Counted from the stretch's first letter, positions 35,527 through 46,113 are shown. The stretch is DNA of 64,000 bases from Sphingobacteriales bacterium (GCA_028288165.1 JAQBOG010000014.1:62001-126000), one strand, 5' to 3'. Numbers and translations are program-made. Notes: generated by a model from the letters alone, not told the origin.

Positions 35527-36594
35527 TTATATATTTATATTTTCGAGAATCTGCTTGGTTTCAATTTCATCTTTTGCAAGTTGTAATGTCAACTCATCCA
35601 ACGACGAAAACTTCTGATCTTCCCTTATAAAATGATGGAAGTATAAACGAATGGTTTGTTTGTAGATATCCGCATCAAAGTCAAAAATATTCACTTCAAT
35701 GTTTCGTGACATTCCATTGATTGTTGGCCGATGGCCAATATAAGCCATTCCTTTCTTTTGAGACTTGAGATCTGAGGTCTGAGATTTGAGAGGCATGGCA
35801 GGTGATCTCTCATCTGTGATCTGCGATTCTGGATCTTCCTTTGATTGAAGAGTTCCTTCAAGCCCCTTACTCTCAACTTTCAACTTTGAACCTTCAACCA
35901 TTTCCACCGTTACAGCATAAATCCCGTCTGATGGTATTAGTTTATAAGTTTCTTCTATAAAAAGGTTTGCAGTGGGATACCCTAGTTGACGGCCAATCTG
36001 ATCGCCTTTTATAACTTTGCCCGTTAAATGGAATGGATGTCCGAGAAAATCAGAAGCCATATCAACATCTCCAGAGAGTAATGAATTTCGGATTTTTGTG
36101 GAACTTACCGCCATGTCATGAATATCTTGCTCCGGAATTTCTTCAACCTGATATCCGTAGGCAGGCCCAAGTTTCTGAAGATATTCTAAACCACCTTCAC
36201 GGTCTTTACCAAAGCGATGGTCATAACCCATTACAATTTGAGAGGTTCCTATTTTATCAACAAGAATGTTTTTGATATATTCTTGTGGAGAAAGATTTGA
36301 GAAATCTCGTGTAAAGGGAGTGATTAATAGATGATCAATGCCCAACTTTTCAAGCAGTTCGGCTTTCTCCTTCATCGTGGTTATCAACTTGATATTGACA
36401 TCCTCAGGATGCAAGATCATCCGTGGGTGCGGGAAAAAAGTTAATATTACCGTTTCACCACCTGTTTGCCTGGCAACTTCCTGTAATCGAGCAATGATTT
36501 TTTGATGACCAATATGAACGCCGTCAAATGTGCCAATGGTAACAACGGCATTTTCTAACTTGTGGAATTCGTCAATGTGATTGTATATTTTCAT
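35527..36594 (-). CDS. ribF: Bifunctional riboflavin kinase/FAD synthetase with a repeat-derived insert
   Basis: This 355-residue enzyme makes FMN and FAD. The N-terminal nucleotidyltransferase half has TIGTFDGVHIGHQKII, FFPHPRMIL and VSSTKIRNSLLSGDV. The C-terminal flavokinase half has GDQIGRQLGYPTANL and YIGHRPTING. RibF is normally about 310 residues. The excess is a 48-residue block (about 232-280, SKLKVESKGLEGT through LKSQTSDLKSQKKG) between the flavokinase strands GIYAVTVEM and GMAYIG. Its DNA consists largely of heptad microrepeats. The insert keeps the frame and falls in a beta-hairpin, so the enzyme may still work. Last gene of the ftsX-truB-ribF run, 21 bp after truB. Confidence 0.95.
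   Translation of the reverse strand: MKIYNHIDEFHKLENAVVTIGTFDGVHIGHQKIIARLQEVARQTGGETVILTFFPHPRMILHPEDVNIKLITTMKEKAELLEKLGIDHLLITPFTRDFSNLSPQEYIKNILVDKIGTSQIVMGYDHRFGKDREGGLEYLQKLGPAYGYQVEEIPEQDIHDMAVSSTKIRNSLLSGDVDMASDFLGHPFHLTGKVIKGDQIGRQLGYPTANLFIEETYKLIPSDGIYAVTVEMVEGSKLKVESKGLEGTLQSKEDPESQITDERSPAMPLKSQTSDLKSQKKGMAYIGHRPTINGMSRNIEVNIFDFDADIYKQTIRLYFHHFIREDQKFSSLDELTLQLAKDEIETKQILENINI
35759..35900. repeat. Heptad-period microrepeats inside ribF
   Basis: Three blocks of 7-nt units lie within the coding sequence. One is TGAGACT TGAGATC TGAGGTC TGAGATT (35759-35786). One is built on GTGATCT-type units (35802-35836). One is TCAACTT TCAACTT TGAACCT TCAACCA (35873-35900). The last shares words with the leuS block. 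All are read in frame as Ser/Lys/Glu-rich peptide. Confidence 0.85.
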
Positions 36595-36615
36595 GTATGC
36601 AGAAAGCGCACAAAA

Positions 36616-37341
36616 TTACTTTAAATCGCCAGTTTCTTTCAAATCCCTGATATGTTGAACAAGATCGGCCACTTCAAAAGCATCTTCTAATTTGAAATCA
36701 CCATTGCGTGTCCGACATAATTTGGAAAGATAGGCACCATTATCCAAAGAAGAGCCAAAGTCATAAATCAAAGAGCGAATATAAGTGCCCTTGCTGCAAA
36801 CTACTCTAAAGTCTATTTCTGGTAATTCTATTCGAGTAATTTCAAATTCAGAAATGTTGATTTTTCGACTTTTCAAATCAACCGTTTCGCCTCTTCTTGC
36901 TTTCAAATATAAGCGTTCACCATCTACTTTAATGGCAGAGTGTGCTGGTGGGTATTGCTCTATGTCGCCAATAAATTTATTACAGTTCGCCAGAATCTCT
37001 TCTGATGTGATATGGCTAATGTCGAAAGTTTCATCAACCTCAGTTTCTTTATCATAAGAAGGCGTAGTTGCACCAAGAATCATGGTTCCGGTGTATTCCT
37101 TCTCTTGAACCTGATATTCGTCAATTTTCTTGGTGAATTTACCGGTGCAAATAATAAGTAAACCGGTAGCAAGTGGATCGAGAGTTCCTGCATGTCCGAC
37201 TTTTAGTTTCAGAGGCTTAAATGTATTTCTGATTTTTCCAACAACATCAAAACTTGTCCATGTTAAAGGTTTGTTTAACAAAAGCATTTCCCCTGTTGCA
37301 AAAGAAAATTCTGGAAACCTTTTTTCAGTAATGCTCATCAA
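36616..37341 (-). CDS. truB: tRNA pseudouridine-55 synthase
   Basis: This 241-residue enzyme forms pseudouridine 55 in the T-loop of t[19 protein letters not shown] contains the catalytic Asp55. The conserved [15 protein letters not shown] and [15 protein letters not shown] segments are present. It lacks a PUA domain, as usual for Bacteroidota TruB. It overlaps the end of uppP by 4 nt and is followed by ribF, a pairing common in bacteria. Confidence 0.96.
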   Translation of the reverse strand: MMSITEKRFPEFSFATGEMLLLNKPLTWTSFDVVGKIRNTFKPLKLKVGHAGTLDPLATGLLIICTGKFTKKIDEYQVQEKEYTGTMILGATTPSYDKETEVDETFDISHITSEEILANCNKFIGDIEQYPPAHSAIKVDGERLYLKARRGETVDLKSRKINISEFEITRIELPEIDFRVVCSKGTYIRSLIYDFGSSLDNGAYLSKLCRTRNGDFKLEDAFEVADLVQHIRDLKETGDLK

Positions 37342-38132
37342 ATCATACTCAATTCATGTCCTGATAGCAATAAGGCGATTATTATAACTCCAACAACTAT
37401 TCGGTACCACCCAAAAATTACGAAACCCCTTTTTTGTAAAAAGGTGATAAAGTATTTAATAGCCAACATGGCAATGATAAAAGCTACGATGTTTCCGATA
37501 GCCAATAGCTTTATTTCATCCGAAGTTATTTGATATCCTTCTTTATAAAAGTCGTATAGCTTTTTTGCGGTAGCTCCAAACATCGTCGGCACTGCCAGAA
37601 AAAAGGAGAATTCTGCTGCCGCTTTGCGTGTTAATTTTTGAGTCATCCCACCAATAATAGTAGCCGCTGAACGAGATGTGCCAGGAATCATGGAGATACA
37701 TTGAAACAAACCAATCTTAATTGCGGTGCTATAGCTTATGCTATTGGAATCGTCTATTGTCGGGTTTTTGAACCACTTATCAGTAAATAATAAGATAATG
37801 CCACCAGCTAATAATGCAATGGCAACACCCATAGGACTTTCTAACAAGGCATCAATTTTTTTGCTTAGTAATAAACCAAAAATTACAGCAGGTATAAATG
37901 CTATGAAAAGCTTGAAGTAAAAATCAAAGCTTTGAAAAAACCTTTTGAAGTAAAGAACAACTACTGATAGTATTGCGCCTAATTGAATAGCAACTATAAA
38001 TAGTTTTACAAACTGTGTTGATTGCAGACCCATTAATGCGGAGCCTATAATCATATGCCCTGTTGAAGATACAGGTAAAAATTCAGTCAAGCCTTCGATG
38101 ATAGCTAGAATGATTGATTCAAAAATAGTCAT
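37338..38132 (-). CDS. uppP: Undecaprenyl-diphosphatase
   Basis: This 264-residue integral membrane protein has about eight helices. It dephosphorylates undecaprenyl diphosphate for reuse as the cell-wall carrier lipid and confers bacitracin tolerance (BacA). Signature 1 is [17 protein letters not shown] and signature 2 is [16 protein letters not shown]; the Glu-rich motif and the Arg of GTSRS are intact. It lies 5 bp after DUF3098 and overlaps truB, so it sits within the ftsX operon. Confidence 0.96.
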   Translation of the reverse strand: MTIFESIILAIIEGLTEFLPVSSTGHMIIGSALMGLQSTQFVKLFIVAIQLGAILSVVVLYFKRFFQSFDFYFKLFIAFIPAVIFGLLLSKKIDALLESPMGVAIALLAGGIILLFTDKWFKNPTIDDSNSISYSTAIKIGLFQCISMIPGTSRSAATIIGGMTQKLTRKAAAEFSFFLAVPTMFGATAKKLYDFYKEGYQITSDEIKLLAIGNIVAFIIAMLAIKYFITFLQKRGFVIFGWYRIVVGVIIIALLLSGHELSMI

Positions 38133-38137
38133 GATGT

Positions 38138-38371
38138 TTATTTAGTAACTGGCTTTTTCAAAATTGCCCAAAAGCCAATACCAAATCCTATTAAAACTAA
38201 AATAGGTGCCAACACAATTTTTTGAAAATTGTAAATATCCGTTTCCCCAATCATTAAAATGAAACCAAATACTACTACAGCAATGCTAAGCAGTAAGATT
38301 CTATAATTTGATTTTCCGAATATGAACGGTTGTTCTTTTGCTTCGTTGTTTGTTATGTTTTTATCTACCAT
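38138..38371 (-). CDS. DUF3098 small membrane protein
   Basis: This 77-residue protein has two predicted membrane helices ([18 protein letters not shown] and [19 protein letters not shown]) and a polar N-terminus with [10 protein letters not shown]. It matches DUF3098, a small family found between ftsX and uppP in Bacteroidota. Its start overlaps the ftsX stop by one base. Function unknown; conserved position suggests a link to division or envelope assembly. Confidence 0.85.
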   Translation of the reverse strand: MVDKNITNNEAKEQPFIFGKSNYRILLLSIAVVVFGFILMIGETDIYNFQKIVLAPILVLIGFGIGFWAILKKPVTK

Positions 38372-39249
38372 TATCTATAAAGTTCGAATATTTTTAATCT
38401 TAAAAATTTTGTAACCGCGAAATAAGTACTCAACAATGAAATGAGTATACCAATACCAATTACACCAGCAAACACAATAGCAAACTCTGTCCAGTTTGTT
38501 AATATCACTAGTTCAGGAACTTGTCGTTGTGCAAAGTAGAGTGTGACTAGCAATAATATGATGGCAATTAATCCTGCCAAAAGCCCATGGATGACGCCGT
38601 AGCTCAAAAATGGCTTACGTATGAAATTCTTGGTAGCACCTACTAGTTGCATACTTTTGATAAGAAAGCGTTGTGAGTAGATAGCTAACCTAATGGTATT
38701 ATTAATTAAGGCGACTGCTATTATAAGTAAAATCCCAGCAAAAGCTAATAACACTAGTCCTATTACTTTTATATTTTGGTTAACCATGTCTATCAATGAT
38801 TTTTGATAAACCACCTCTTTTACTAAAGGATTTTTTGTTAATTGGTTCGTAAAATGGGTTATGCTTGTATTATTAGCATAGTCTGCTTTCATATACACAT
38901 CAATGGATGATAGGAGCGGATTGTACCCTAAAAATTCAACAAAATCTTCACCTAAATCTTTGGTTAAGTTGCGTGCAGCAATTTCCTTACTTACATATTG
39001 AGTTTTCAATACGTACGGACTGGCTTCAATTTGCCTGTTTAAGGCAAAAACATCCACATCTTTAGCACCATCGTTAACAATGATATTTAGTACGATGTTT
39101 TCTTTAACGTAATTGGAAAGATTTTTAGCATGAACCAAAATTAAACCAAGTAAACCGGTCATTAACAATACCAGTGAAATACTAATTACAGTTGAAATGT
39201 AAATGGTTTTTGTTTTACTGGATGATGCACTTCCTTCAAATTCTTCCAT
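38371..39249 (-). CDS. ftsX: Cell division ABC permease FtsX
   Basis: This 292-residue protein (from the Met of MEEFEGSASSSK) has the FtsX layout: one N-terminal helix (TVISISLVLLMTGLLGLIL), an extracytoplasmic domain of about 100 residues (APYV to LVKEVVYQK), and three C-terminal helices. With FtsE, FtsX couples ATP hydrolysis to activation of peptidoglycan hydrolases at the septum. An upstream in-frame ATG would add 23 residues that do not look conserved. ftsE is not adjacent here. First gene of the ftsX-DUF3098-uppP-truB-ribF operon. Confidence 0.93.
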   Translation of the reverse strand: MEEFEGSASSSKTKTIYISTVISISLVLLMTGLLGLILVHAKNLSNYVKENIVLNIIVNDGAKDVDVFALNRQIEASPYVLKTQYVSKEIAARNLTKDLGEDFVEFLGYNPLLSSIDVYMKADYANNTSITHFTNQLTKNPLVKEVVYQKSLIDMVNQNIKVIGLVLLAFAGILLIIAVALINNTIRLAIYSQRFLIKSMQLVGATKNFIRKPFLSYGVIHGLLAGLIAIILLLVTLYFAQRQVPELVILTNWTEFAIVFAGVIGIGILISLLSTYFAVTKFLRLKIFELYR

Positions 39250-39499
39250 AGTGTTAAATATTATGCGAAAATAAAGATTTCGATACCAAATCGGCTTTAT
39301 ATTTTTAATATATAACATATTTTAACACAACATTTTTTTTAAAGCAAAATCCTTGTTAAGTTTGTACTTGTTACTAAACTTTTTTTAAGTAAAAGACAAA
39401 CCATTACCAATGATGCAACGTATACTCATGCACTATTGTTCTAAGTACGAATTTGTAGCCCCTTCAAAATTAATTTACTAATCATTAAATGATCATACT

Positions 39500-40369
39500 A
39501 TGAGTGAACCGATTATTGGTGTTAATATCGAGGATAACCATATTTCTGTAGGCTTGGTTGATATTGAAACCAGAAAAGTACTTAGAAACACGGTACAACG
39601 TAAACGGGTTGATCCAACAGGATCAGCAGACCAAATAATTACTAACTGGAGTAAAGTATTAAGAGATGTTGCGGGTAACAGCAAAAAAATTGGAATTGGC
39701 TTACCGGGTGAATGCGATTACGAATCTGGTATCCTGTTATTAAATGAGCCCGGCAGGTATCATAGTTTGTACAAAAGCAATCTAAAGAACATTTTTTCAA
39801 CAGCTCTTGGCACAACACCAAGTGATGTAAAAATAATAAATGATGCTGCTTGCTTTTTACAAGGTGAAGTTTTTGCTGGGGCAGGAAGAGGGTTCAAAAG
39901 ATCATTAGGTGTTACTCTTGGAGTAGGATTAGGTAGCGCCAAGTACAATAATGGGGTTGTGGAAGATGCAGATTTGCATGATGCACCTTTATTTGATGGT
40001 ATTGCAGAAGATTATATATCAATAAGATGGTTGTTAAGCCGTTTTAAAGATTTAACTGGGATAGATGCGAAAGACCTTTCTGAATTAAAGCAACATGCTG
40101 CTACAAATAATTATGTAGCCCAAGTATTTGACGAATTTTCTACTAGTATTTCTCAATTCCTGACCACTTTTATTCGTCAGAACAATCCAGAAGTAGTCGT
40201 TATAGGTGGCTTTATGGAAACATACAACCGATTCTTTTTCGATAATTTAACTCGTAAAATTGCTGCTCAGGGAATTAAAACACCTATCCTAAGAGCTATT
40301 TTAGGTGAACAAGCAAGCATAATGGGTGCTGCTTCTGCATGGTATGATGCCTCACCAATTCACGCATAA
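39500..40369 (+). CDS. ROK-family protein, atypical
   Basis: This 289-residue protein has an actin-like sugar-kinase fold: IGVNIEDNHISVGLVDIE is the phosphate-1 loop, IGIGLPGECDYESGIL the substrate region, IINDAACFLQGEVFAGAG holds the catalytic Asp, and LGVTLGVGLGSAKYNNG is phosphate-2. The usual ROK zinc motif (CGxxGCxE) is missing. It is therefore either a divergent glucokinase or a kinase-derived regulator; no DNA-binding domain is present. It is flanked by long gaps and ends at its own terminator. Confidence 0.8.
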   Translation: MSEPIIGVNIEDNHISVGLVDIETRKVLRNTVQRKRVDPTGSADQIITNWSKVLRDVAGNSKKIGIGLPGECDYESGILLLNEPGRYHSLYKSNLKNIFSTALGTTPSDVKIINDAACFLQGEVFAGAGRGFKRSLGVTLGVGLGSAKYNNGVVEDADLHDAPLFDGIAEDYISIRWLLSRFKDLTGIDAKDLSELKQHAATNNYVAQVFDEFSTSISQFLTTFIRQNNPEVVVIGGFMETYNRFFFDNLTRKIAAQGIKTPILRAILGEQASIMGAASAWYDASPIHA

Positions 40370-40392
40370 GGTTTAAAATACCATATAAGCAT

Positions 40393-40433
40393 AAATCAGG
40401 TTTTCATATATTATATGAGAACCTGATTTTTTT
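40393..40433 (+). terminator. Terminator of the ROK gene
   Basis: AAATCAGGTTTTCATATA and TATATGAGAACCTGATTT form an 18-bp stem with one mismatch and almost no loop, followed by a T-run. Confidence 0.8.
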
Positions 40434-40458
40434 GTTTATTCACTTTTCGGAATTTTTC

Positions 40459-40544
40459 TTGCGTTAAGGATTGAAATGGAAATCCTTTTTGTTTTCTCCA
40501 AACAAAAAGATTGGAATGAAAAGCCTGCCCGAACGCCAAAAACA
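40459..40544 (-). repeat. Dispersed structured intergenic element, copy 5
   Basis: This is a minus-orientation compact copy. The central stem CTTTTTGTTT/AAACAAAAAG is perfect with a 5-nt loop. GGATT...AATCC and the outer GGCGTT/AACGC arms are kept. It lies between the ROK gene and leuS. Confidence 0.88.
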
Positions 40545-40645
40545 TCTTAAGATAAACTTTCCTGCCACTAAATGAGTCAATAAATAAATGAATTTTTGTG
40601 TGAGGGGATTTTCTTATTTTCGCGTTTCTTATATAAACGCTATTC

Positions 40646-43501
40646 ATGGATTATCAGTTTAGAGATCTCGAAAACAAGTGGCAAAAGTTTTGGGCCGAAA
40701 ATCAAACATTTAAAGTAGAAAATAATTCACCAAAACCTAAATACTATGTGCTTGATATGTTCCCATACCCTTCAGGTGCGGGTTTACATGTTGGGCATCC
40801 ACTGGGTTACATTGCATCTGATATTTTTTCACGCTATAAAAGGTTAAAAGGCTTTAATGTTTTGCATCCAATGGGATATGATTCTTTCGGTCTGCCGGCA
40901 GAACAATACGCCATACAAACTGGTCAGCACCCTGCTATAACTACCGAAACTAATATTAATCGTTATCGGGAACAACTTGATAATATTGGTTTTTCTTTCG
41001 ATTGGAGCAGGGAAGTACGTACTAGTGATCCTTCTTATTATAAGTGGTCACAGTGGATATTCATGCAATTATTTAATTCGTGGTATAATGTGGTTTCTGA
41101 TAAGGCGGAACCCATCGAAGAGCTGGTTAGGAAGTTTGAAGAGAGTGGCAGCGCTAATATTAAAGCTGTTGCCGATGATGATATTTCTGTTTTCAGTGCG
41201 GAAGAATGGAAGCAAAAAACAGATGAGGATAAACAACGGGAGCTGTTAAAATACCGGTTGACTTATTTGAGAGAAAGTACTGTTAATTGGTGCCCTGCGT
41301 TAGGAACGGTGCTAGCGAATGATGAGGTTAAAGATGGCGTTTCTGAACGTGGCGGTTATCCAGTTGAGCAAAAAAAGATGATGCAATGGAGCATGCGCAT
41401 TACGGCCTATGCAGATCGTCTTTTGAAAGGCTTGGATACCATCGATTGGCCTGAGCCCCTTAAAGAAATGCAGCGGAATTGGATTGGGAAGAGTATTGGA
41501 GCTTTGATTAAGTTCCAAGTTGAAAGTTCAAACTTGAAGGTTAAAGGTGAAATAGCTCACAACCTACAACCCACAACTCACAACACTATAGAAGTTTTCA
41601 CAACCCGTGTTGATACCATTTTTGGCGTTAGCTTTTTGGTCATAGCGCCAGAACATGAATTGGTGAAGGTGTTAACCACTGATGAGCAGCAGGACGATAT
41701 TAACAACTACATCTCGTTAACTAAAAAGAAATCAGAGCTTGACCGTATGGCTGATACCAAAACAGTATCGGGAGCGTTTACAGGCAGCTATGCAATAAAT
41801 CCGCTTAATGGAGCAAAAATACCGGTTTGGATAGCAGACTACGTACTTGCGGGTTATGGCACAGGAGCAGTCATGGCGGTTCCATCGGGTGATCAGAGAG
41901 ATTATTTATTCGCTCAACATTTCAATTTGCCGATAATTCAAATTTTGGATTCTCAAAACATTGAGAAGGAAGCTGATCCTACAAAGGAAGGTAAATACGT
42001 TAATTCAGATTTTATAAACGGTTTGAGTTATGCTGAGGCGGTGCCTTCGGTGATTCAAAAACTAGAAGAATTGGAAGCTGGAAAAGCCAAAGTGAACTTC
42101 CGTATTCGGGACGCAATTTTCGGCAGGCAACGTTATTGGGGCGAACCGGTTCCTGTATATTTCAAAGACAATTTACCGCATTTAATTGATGAAAGTGATT
42201 TGCCTTTGGTTTTGCCTGAAGTAGATAAGTATTTACCAACTGAGAGTGGAGAGCCACCATTGGGAAGAGCAGAAGGGTGGCATTATTCGAAAGTTTCCCC
42301 GTCAGGAGAAAGTTTCGTTGGTTCTTACGAATTAAGCACCATGCCTGGCTGGGCTGGTTCTAGTTGGTATTGGTTCCGTTATATGGATGCGCAGAATGAT
42401 AGCGCTTTCGCGGATAAAAAAGCCATCGAATACTGGAAAGACGTTGATTTATATATTGGTGGTTCTGAACATGCTACCGGGCACTTACTTTATAGTCGTT
42501 TCTGGAACAAGGCGTTAAAAGATTTGGGTTATGTGATAGAGGAAGAGCCTTTTAAGAAGCTGATTAATCAAGGTATGATACAAGGAAGGTCGAACTTTAT
42601 GTATCGTTTAATAGATGAAGAAGGAAAAGGAACGAACACTTTTGTTTCCTATGGTTTAAAAGATCAGTACAAAACTACAGCGTTGCATGTAGATGTAAAC
42701 ATTGTTGAGAATGATATTTTGAATCTTGATAAGTTTAAAGAGTCTCGTGAGGAGTACGCAAACGCTGAATTTATACTGGAAAGCGGGAAATACATTTGCG
42801 GACATGAAGTTGAGAAGATGTCGAAGTCGAAATTCAACGTAGTTAATCCGGACGATATTATTGAACGCTATGGGGCTGATACCTTACGTTTGTATGAAAT
42901 GTTTTTGGGCCCGTTAGAGCAAAGTAAACCCTGGAATACCAACGGAATTGAAGGTGTTTTCAAGTTTTTACGTAAGTTTTGGAAATTGTTTCATGATGAC
43001 CAGTTTAACTTTATAGTTTCTAACGATGAACCATCAAAAGCGGAATACAAGGCATTGCATAAAATAATCCGTAAAGTAGAAGAGGATATTGAACGATTCT
43101 CATTCAATACTTCTGTTTCGAGCTTCATGATTTGTGTGAACGAATTAACCGACCTTAAGTCCAACAAACGCATCATATTGCAGGATTTGGTTAAAGTTTT
43201 AAATCCATATGCGCCACATATTACGGAAGAACTTTGGGCTTTATTAGGTAATGAGCCTGGGACATTAACCTATGCTGACTTTCCTAAATTTAACCCAGAT
43301 TATCTGGTCGAAAATGAGTTTGCTTATCCGGTTTCAATCAACGGAAAAACCAAGATGAATTTAAATATTTCCTTAGCATTAGATAATAAAGAAGTAGAGA
43401 AATTGGTGTTGGAAAATTCAGATGTTCAACGATATCTGGACGGTAAAGCGGTTAAAAAGATGATTTATGTAAAGGGGAAAATTGTAAACATTGTTGTTTA
43501 A
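40646..43501 (+). CDS. leuS: Leucyl-tRNA synthetase with a repeat-derived insert
   Basis: This 951-residue class I synthetase charges tRNA-Leu. The HIGH motif is HVGHPLGY and the KMSKS loop is [10 protein letters not shown]. The CP1 editing domain includes [20 protein letters not shown], and [17 protein letters not shown] is intact. At the entry of the editing domain, between LIKFQVE and TIEVFTTR, there is about 20 residues of extra sequence ([20 protein letters not shown]). Its DNA is two blocks of heptad microrepeats. The insertion keeps the frame. The gene has its own terminator. Confidence 0.97.
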   Translation: MDYQFRDLENKWQKFWAENQTFKVENNSPKPKYYVLDMFPYPSGAGLHVGHPLGYIASDIFSRYKRLKGFNVLHPMGYDSFGLPAEQYAIQTGQHPAITTETNINRYREQLDNIGFSFDWSREVRTSDPSYYKWSQWIFMQLFNSWYNVVSDKAEPIEELVRKFEESGSANIKAVADDDISVFSAEEWKQKTDEDKQRELLKYRLTYLRESTVNWCPALGTVLANDEVKDGVSERGGYPVEQKKMMQWSMRITAYADRLLKGLDTIDWPEPLKEMQRNWIGKSIGALIKFQVESSNLKVKGEIAHNLQPTTHNTIEVFTTRVDTIFGVSFLVIAPEHELVKVLTTDEQQDDINNYISLTKKKSELDRMADTKTVSGAFTGSYAINPLNGAKIPVWIADYVLAGYGTGAVMAVPSGDQRDYLFAQHFNLPIIQILDSQNIEKEADPTKEGKYVNSDFINGLSYAEAVPSVIQKLEELEAGKAKVNFRIRDAIFGRQRYWGEPVPVYFKDNLPHLIDESDLPLVLPEVDKYLPTESGEPPLGRAEGWHYSKVSPSGESFVGSYELSTMPGWAGSSWYWFRYMDAQNDSAFADKKAIEYWKDVDLYIGGSEHATGHLLYSRFWNKALKDLGYVIEEEPFKKLINQGMIQGRSNFMYRLIDEEGKGTNTFVSYGLKDQYKTTALHVDVNIVENDILNLDKFKESREEYANAEFILESGKYICGHEVEKMSKSKFNVVNPDDIIERYGADTLRLYEMFLGPLEQSKPWNTNGIEGVFKFLRKFWKLFHDDQFNFIVSNDEPSKAEYKALHKIIRKVEEDIERFSFNTSVSSFMICVNELTDLKSNKRIILQDLVKVLNPYAPHITEELWALLGNEPGTLTYADFPKFNPDYLVENEFAYPVSINGKTKMNLNISLALDNKEVEKLVLENSDVQRYLDGKAVKKMIYVKGKIVNIVV
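41511..41586. repeat. Heptad-period microrepeats inside leuS
   Basis: Block one reads AAGTTGA AAGTTCA AACTTGA AGGTTAA (41517-41544). Block two reads CACAACC TACAACC CACAACT CACAACA (41558-41585). The first shares words, in inverted orientation, with the third ribF block, giving the related peptides KLKVESK and NLKVKG. Confidence 0.85.
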
Positions 43502-43521
43502 ACGTGTTTTTAAAGATTATT

Positions 43522-43547
43522 AAGGGGCTTTCATGCCCCTTTTTTTA
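43522..43547 (+). terminator. leuS terminator
   Basis: AAGGGGC and GCCCCTT form a 7-bp stem with a 6-nt loop, followed by a T-run, about 20 nt after the leuS stop. Confidence 0.85.
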
Positions 43548-43643
43548 TGACTATAAACTTATAAGTAACTCAGTTGTTACGGCCTGCACCAAGTTGAGGT
43601 GTAACATTCAATAAAGATTTGCGACTAATTTAGAAACGATTAC

Positions 43644-46109
43644 ATGAAACAAAAACTTTTACTTTTTGCCTTTATATTTAACATTGCCACTGCCTTTGCA
43701 CAAATACCTGGTGGAGGTGCTCCCTCCATTACTGGGAAGATTTCGGGCACAATCATAGATTCAATTACTAAAAATCCGGTTGATTATGCAACCATAGCTG
43801 TAAGTAGAAGTGGATCTGCGAAATCAACCAATGGTTCATTAACTGATGAAAAAGGATCTTTTAAGGTTGTAAATATTGTTCCCGGATCATACCGGGTCAC
43901 TATTGCTTTTTTAGGATATCAAACCAAGGTTATAGATCCCGTAAAAACGACACCAGAAAAACCAGATATCAATTTAGGGAAGATCATTTTATCGCCAAAT
44001 CAGAAAACCTTAAACGAAGTGGTAGTAACAGGCCAAGCTGCGGTTATCGAAAATAAGGTTGATAAAATCGTTTACAATGCTGAACGAGATGTAACTGTTT
44101 CTGGTGGTAATGCGACGGATGTGTTACGTAAAGTTCCTTTGTTATCAGTTGATATTGATGGAAATGTTGCTCTTCGTGGCAGTCAAAATGTAAAAGTTTT
44201 AATTAACGGAAAACCATCCGGTTCAATGGCTAGCAACATGGCTGATGCATTGAAAATGATTCCAGCAGATCAGATAAAGAACGTAGAAGTGATAACCAGT
44301 CCATCTGCAAAATATGATGCAGAGGGTACTTCTGGAATCATTAATATCATTACAAAAAAGAAAAATGTTGAAGGAGTAAGCGGCTCGATTAGTGGGGGAG
44401 TAGGTACTCGCCAAAATAACGGAAACGCAAATGTAAACATCAAAAAAGGCCGTTTAGGCTTAACGGGGAATATCGGAGGAAATGGTTCTTGGCCTCAAAC
44501 AAGTAATATTAGTTTCTCTCAATTTAACCCAGCAAATCAGCCTATTTCTAATCAAAAAAGTTCAAGCAGAACAAGCCGTTTAGGTTTTAGAGGTTCTGTA
44601 GGTGTTGATTATGATATCAATAGTTACAATTCTATTAACTCAACTTTAAGCTTTAATCGATTTGGAAATACAGTTGCCGGGGATGTTTTTACAAACCGTT
44701 TTTTTAATAATGTTGCAAGCACAGTAAATAGCACTACCAGCCGAGAATTTAAAGTGCCTGGTATTGACTGGAGTACCGACTATACTAAAAAGTTTAAAAA
44801 AGAGGGTGAAGAACTCTCCTTCGCTGCACAGTTATCTTACGGAAAAACATTTCAGGATTATACAACCGTATATACCAGCGGTCCTAATCCGAACGAAATA
44901 GGGGATAACAATGCCAAAAATCAAGAAATAACGCTTCAAGCTGATTATATATATCCCTTTAAGAAGATCACATTAGAAGCAGGTGCAAAAACAATTATAC
45001 GGGATATTACTAGTGATACCCGGGTAGATACAGCTGAAAATGATGTTTATTCATTAAATACATTCAGATCAAATTTATTTGATTATAGCCAGAACGTAGT
45101 TGCAGGTTATTCTACTTTAGGTTTTACCCTTGCTAAAAAATACAATTTCAAAGTAGGCGGACGGACTGAATACACTAAAATATCTGGCAGTTCTACTTCA
45201 GCAAACCCGTTTGATAACGATTATTTCACCATCGTGCCAAGTGCAACCATCTCAAGAACTTTTAAGAATTCCCAAACTTTAAAAATCAGTTACAATAAAA
45301 GGATATCCAGACCGAGTATGTTCTTTTTGAATCCGTTCAGAAATGCCAGTGATCCGCTAAATCAGTCAGAAGGAAATCCTAAACTATCACCAGAAGTTTC
45401 TAATAACATAGAGTTTGGTTATTCTACGTTTGTAAAAACTACTGTTATCAATGCCTCCATATTTTATAGACATACCAATAACCTGATTGAGAGCTTTGTA
45501 ACAAAAGGAAAGGACTTGCAAACTGATAGTACAGTTAACATTCAAACGTTCAGAAACATTGGTTCTAATAATTCATTAGGAATGAGCTTGTTTGGATCGG
45601 TAAACCCAATTCCAAAACTAACATTACGTGGAAACTTAAATCTTTCCACCTATGACGTAAATGTTCTCTCTGCAAATGCTTTAGGAGTTATAGGCACTGG
45701 TAAAACGTTTTTATTATACAATGCATTTTTAAGCGGAAGTATGACATTTAAGTACGGTATTATTGCAGAGACTTTCGCAATCTTAAACTCTCCACGAAGA
45801 ACTTCCCAAGGTGAAAGTGCTTCTTTCAATATGTGGAATATTGGCTTTAAAAAGCAAATACTTAAGAAAAAGGGAAGCATTGGCTTAAATATCATTGATC
45901 CATTTAACGAACGTAAAAATTTTCGGTCAAACCTTACTACTCCAGATTATACGCAAGCCTCCAATTTTTCGGTGCCATTCAGATCAGTTGGTGTAAACTT
46001 TAGCTGGCAGTTTGGTAAAATGAATTTCAATCCGCAACAGCAACGCAAAAAACGTGGTGTAAGTAACGATGACCTTAAGCAAGGTGAACAAACTGGCGGA
46101 GGAAATTAG
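43644..46109 (+). CDS. Outer-membrane beta-barrel protein (TonB-dependent receptor-like), paralogue
   Basis: This 821-residue protein is organised like the protein at 427-2967: signal peptide (KLLLFAFIFNIATAFA), CarboxypepD_reg-like domain (about 28-115), plug with DVLRKVPLLSVDIDGNVALR and SPSAKYDAEGTSGIINIITK, and C-terminal barrel. The C-terminus again ends with a basic stretch and VSNDDLKQGEQTGGGN, without the Pro-rich extension of the first. No SusD-type gene is near. Ligand unknown. A weak promoter (TTG at 43594, 17 nt, AAGATTTG at 43614) precedes it. Confidence 0.88.
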   Translation: MKQKLLLFAFIFNIATAFAQIPGGGAPSITGKISGTIIDSITKNPVDYATIAVSRSGSAKSTNGSLTDEKGSFKVVNIVPGSYRVTIAFLGYQTKVIDPVKTTPEKPDINLGKIILSPNQKTLNEVVVTGQAAVIENKVDKIVYNAERDVTVSGGNATDVLRKVPLLSVDIDGNVALRGSQNVKVLINGKPSGSMASNMADALKMIPADQIKNVEVITSPSAKYDAEGTSGIINIITKKKNVEGVSGSISGGVGTRQNNGNANVNIKKGRLGLTGNIGGNGSWPQTSNISFSQFNPANQPISNQKSSSRTSRLGFRGSVGVDYDINSYNSINSTLSFNRFGNTVAGDVFTNRFFNNVASTVNSTTSREFKVPGIDWSTDYTKKFKKEGEELSFAAQLSYGKTFQDYTTVYTSGPNPNEIGDNNAKNQEITLQADYIYPFKKITLEAGAKTIIRDITSDTRVDTAENDVYSLNTFRSNLFDYSQNVVAGYSTLGFTLAKKYNFKVGGRTEYTKISGSSTSANPFDNDYFTIVPSATISRTFKNSQTLKISYNKRISRPSMFFLNPFRNASDPLNQSEGNPKLSPEVSNNIEFGYSTFVKTTVINASIFYRHTNNLIESFVTKGKDLQTDSTVNIQTFRNIGSNNSLGMSLFGSVNPIPKLTLRGNLNLSTYDVNVLSANALGVIGTGKTFLLYNAFLSGSMTFKYGIIAETFAILNSPRRTSQGESASFNMWNIGFKKQILKKKGSIGLNIIDPFNERKNFRSNLTTPDYTQASNFSVPFRSVGVNFSWQFGKMNFNPQQQRKKRGVSNDDLKQGEQTGGGN

Positions 46110-46113
46110 AAAT

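Noticed and set aside
40411-40647. Minus-strand ORF before leuS
   Set aside because: It spans the ROK terminator, element copy 5 and the leuS promoter; no homology or start signal.
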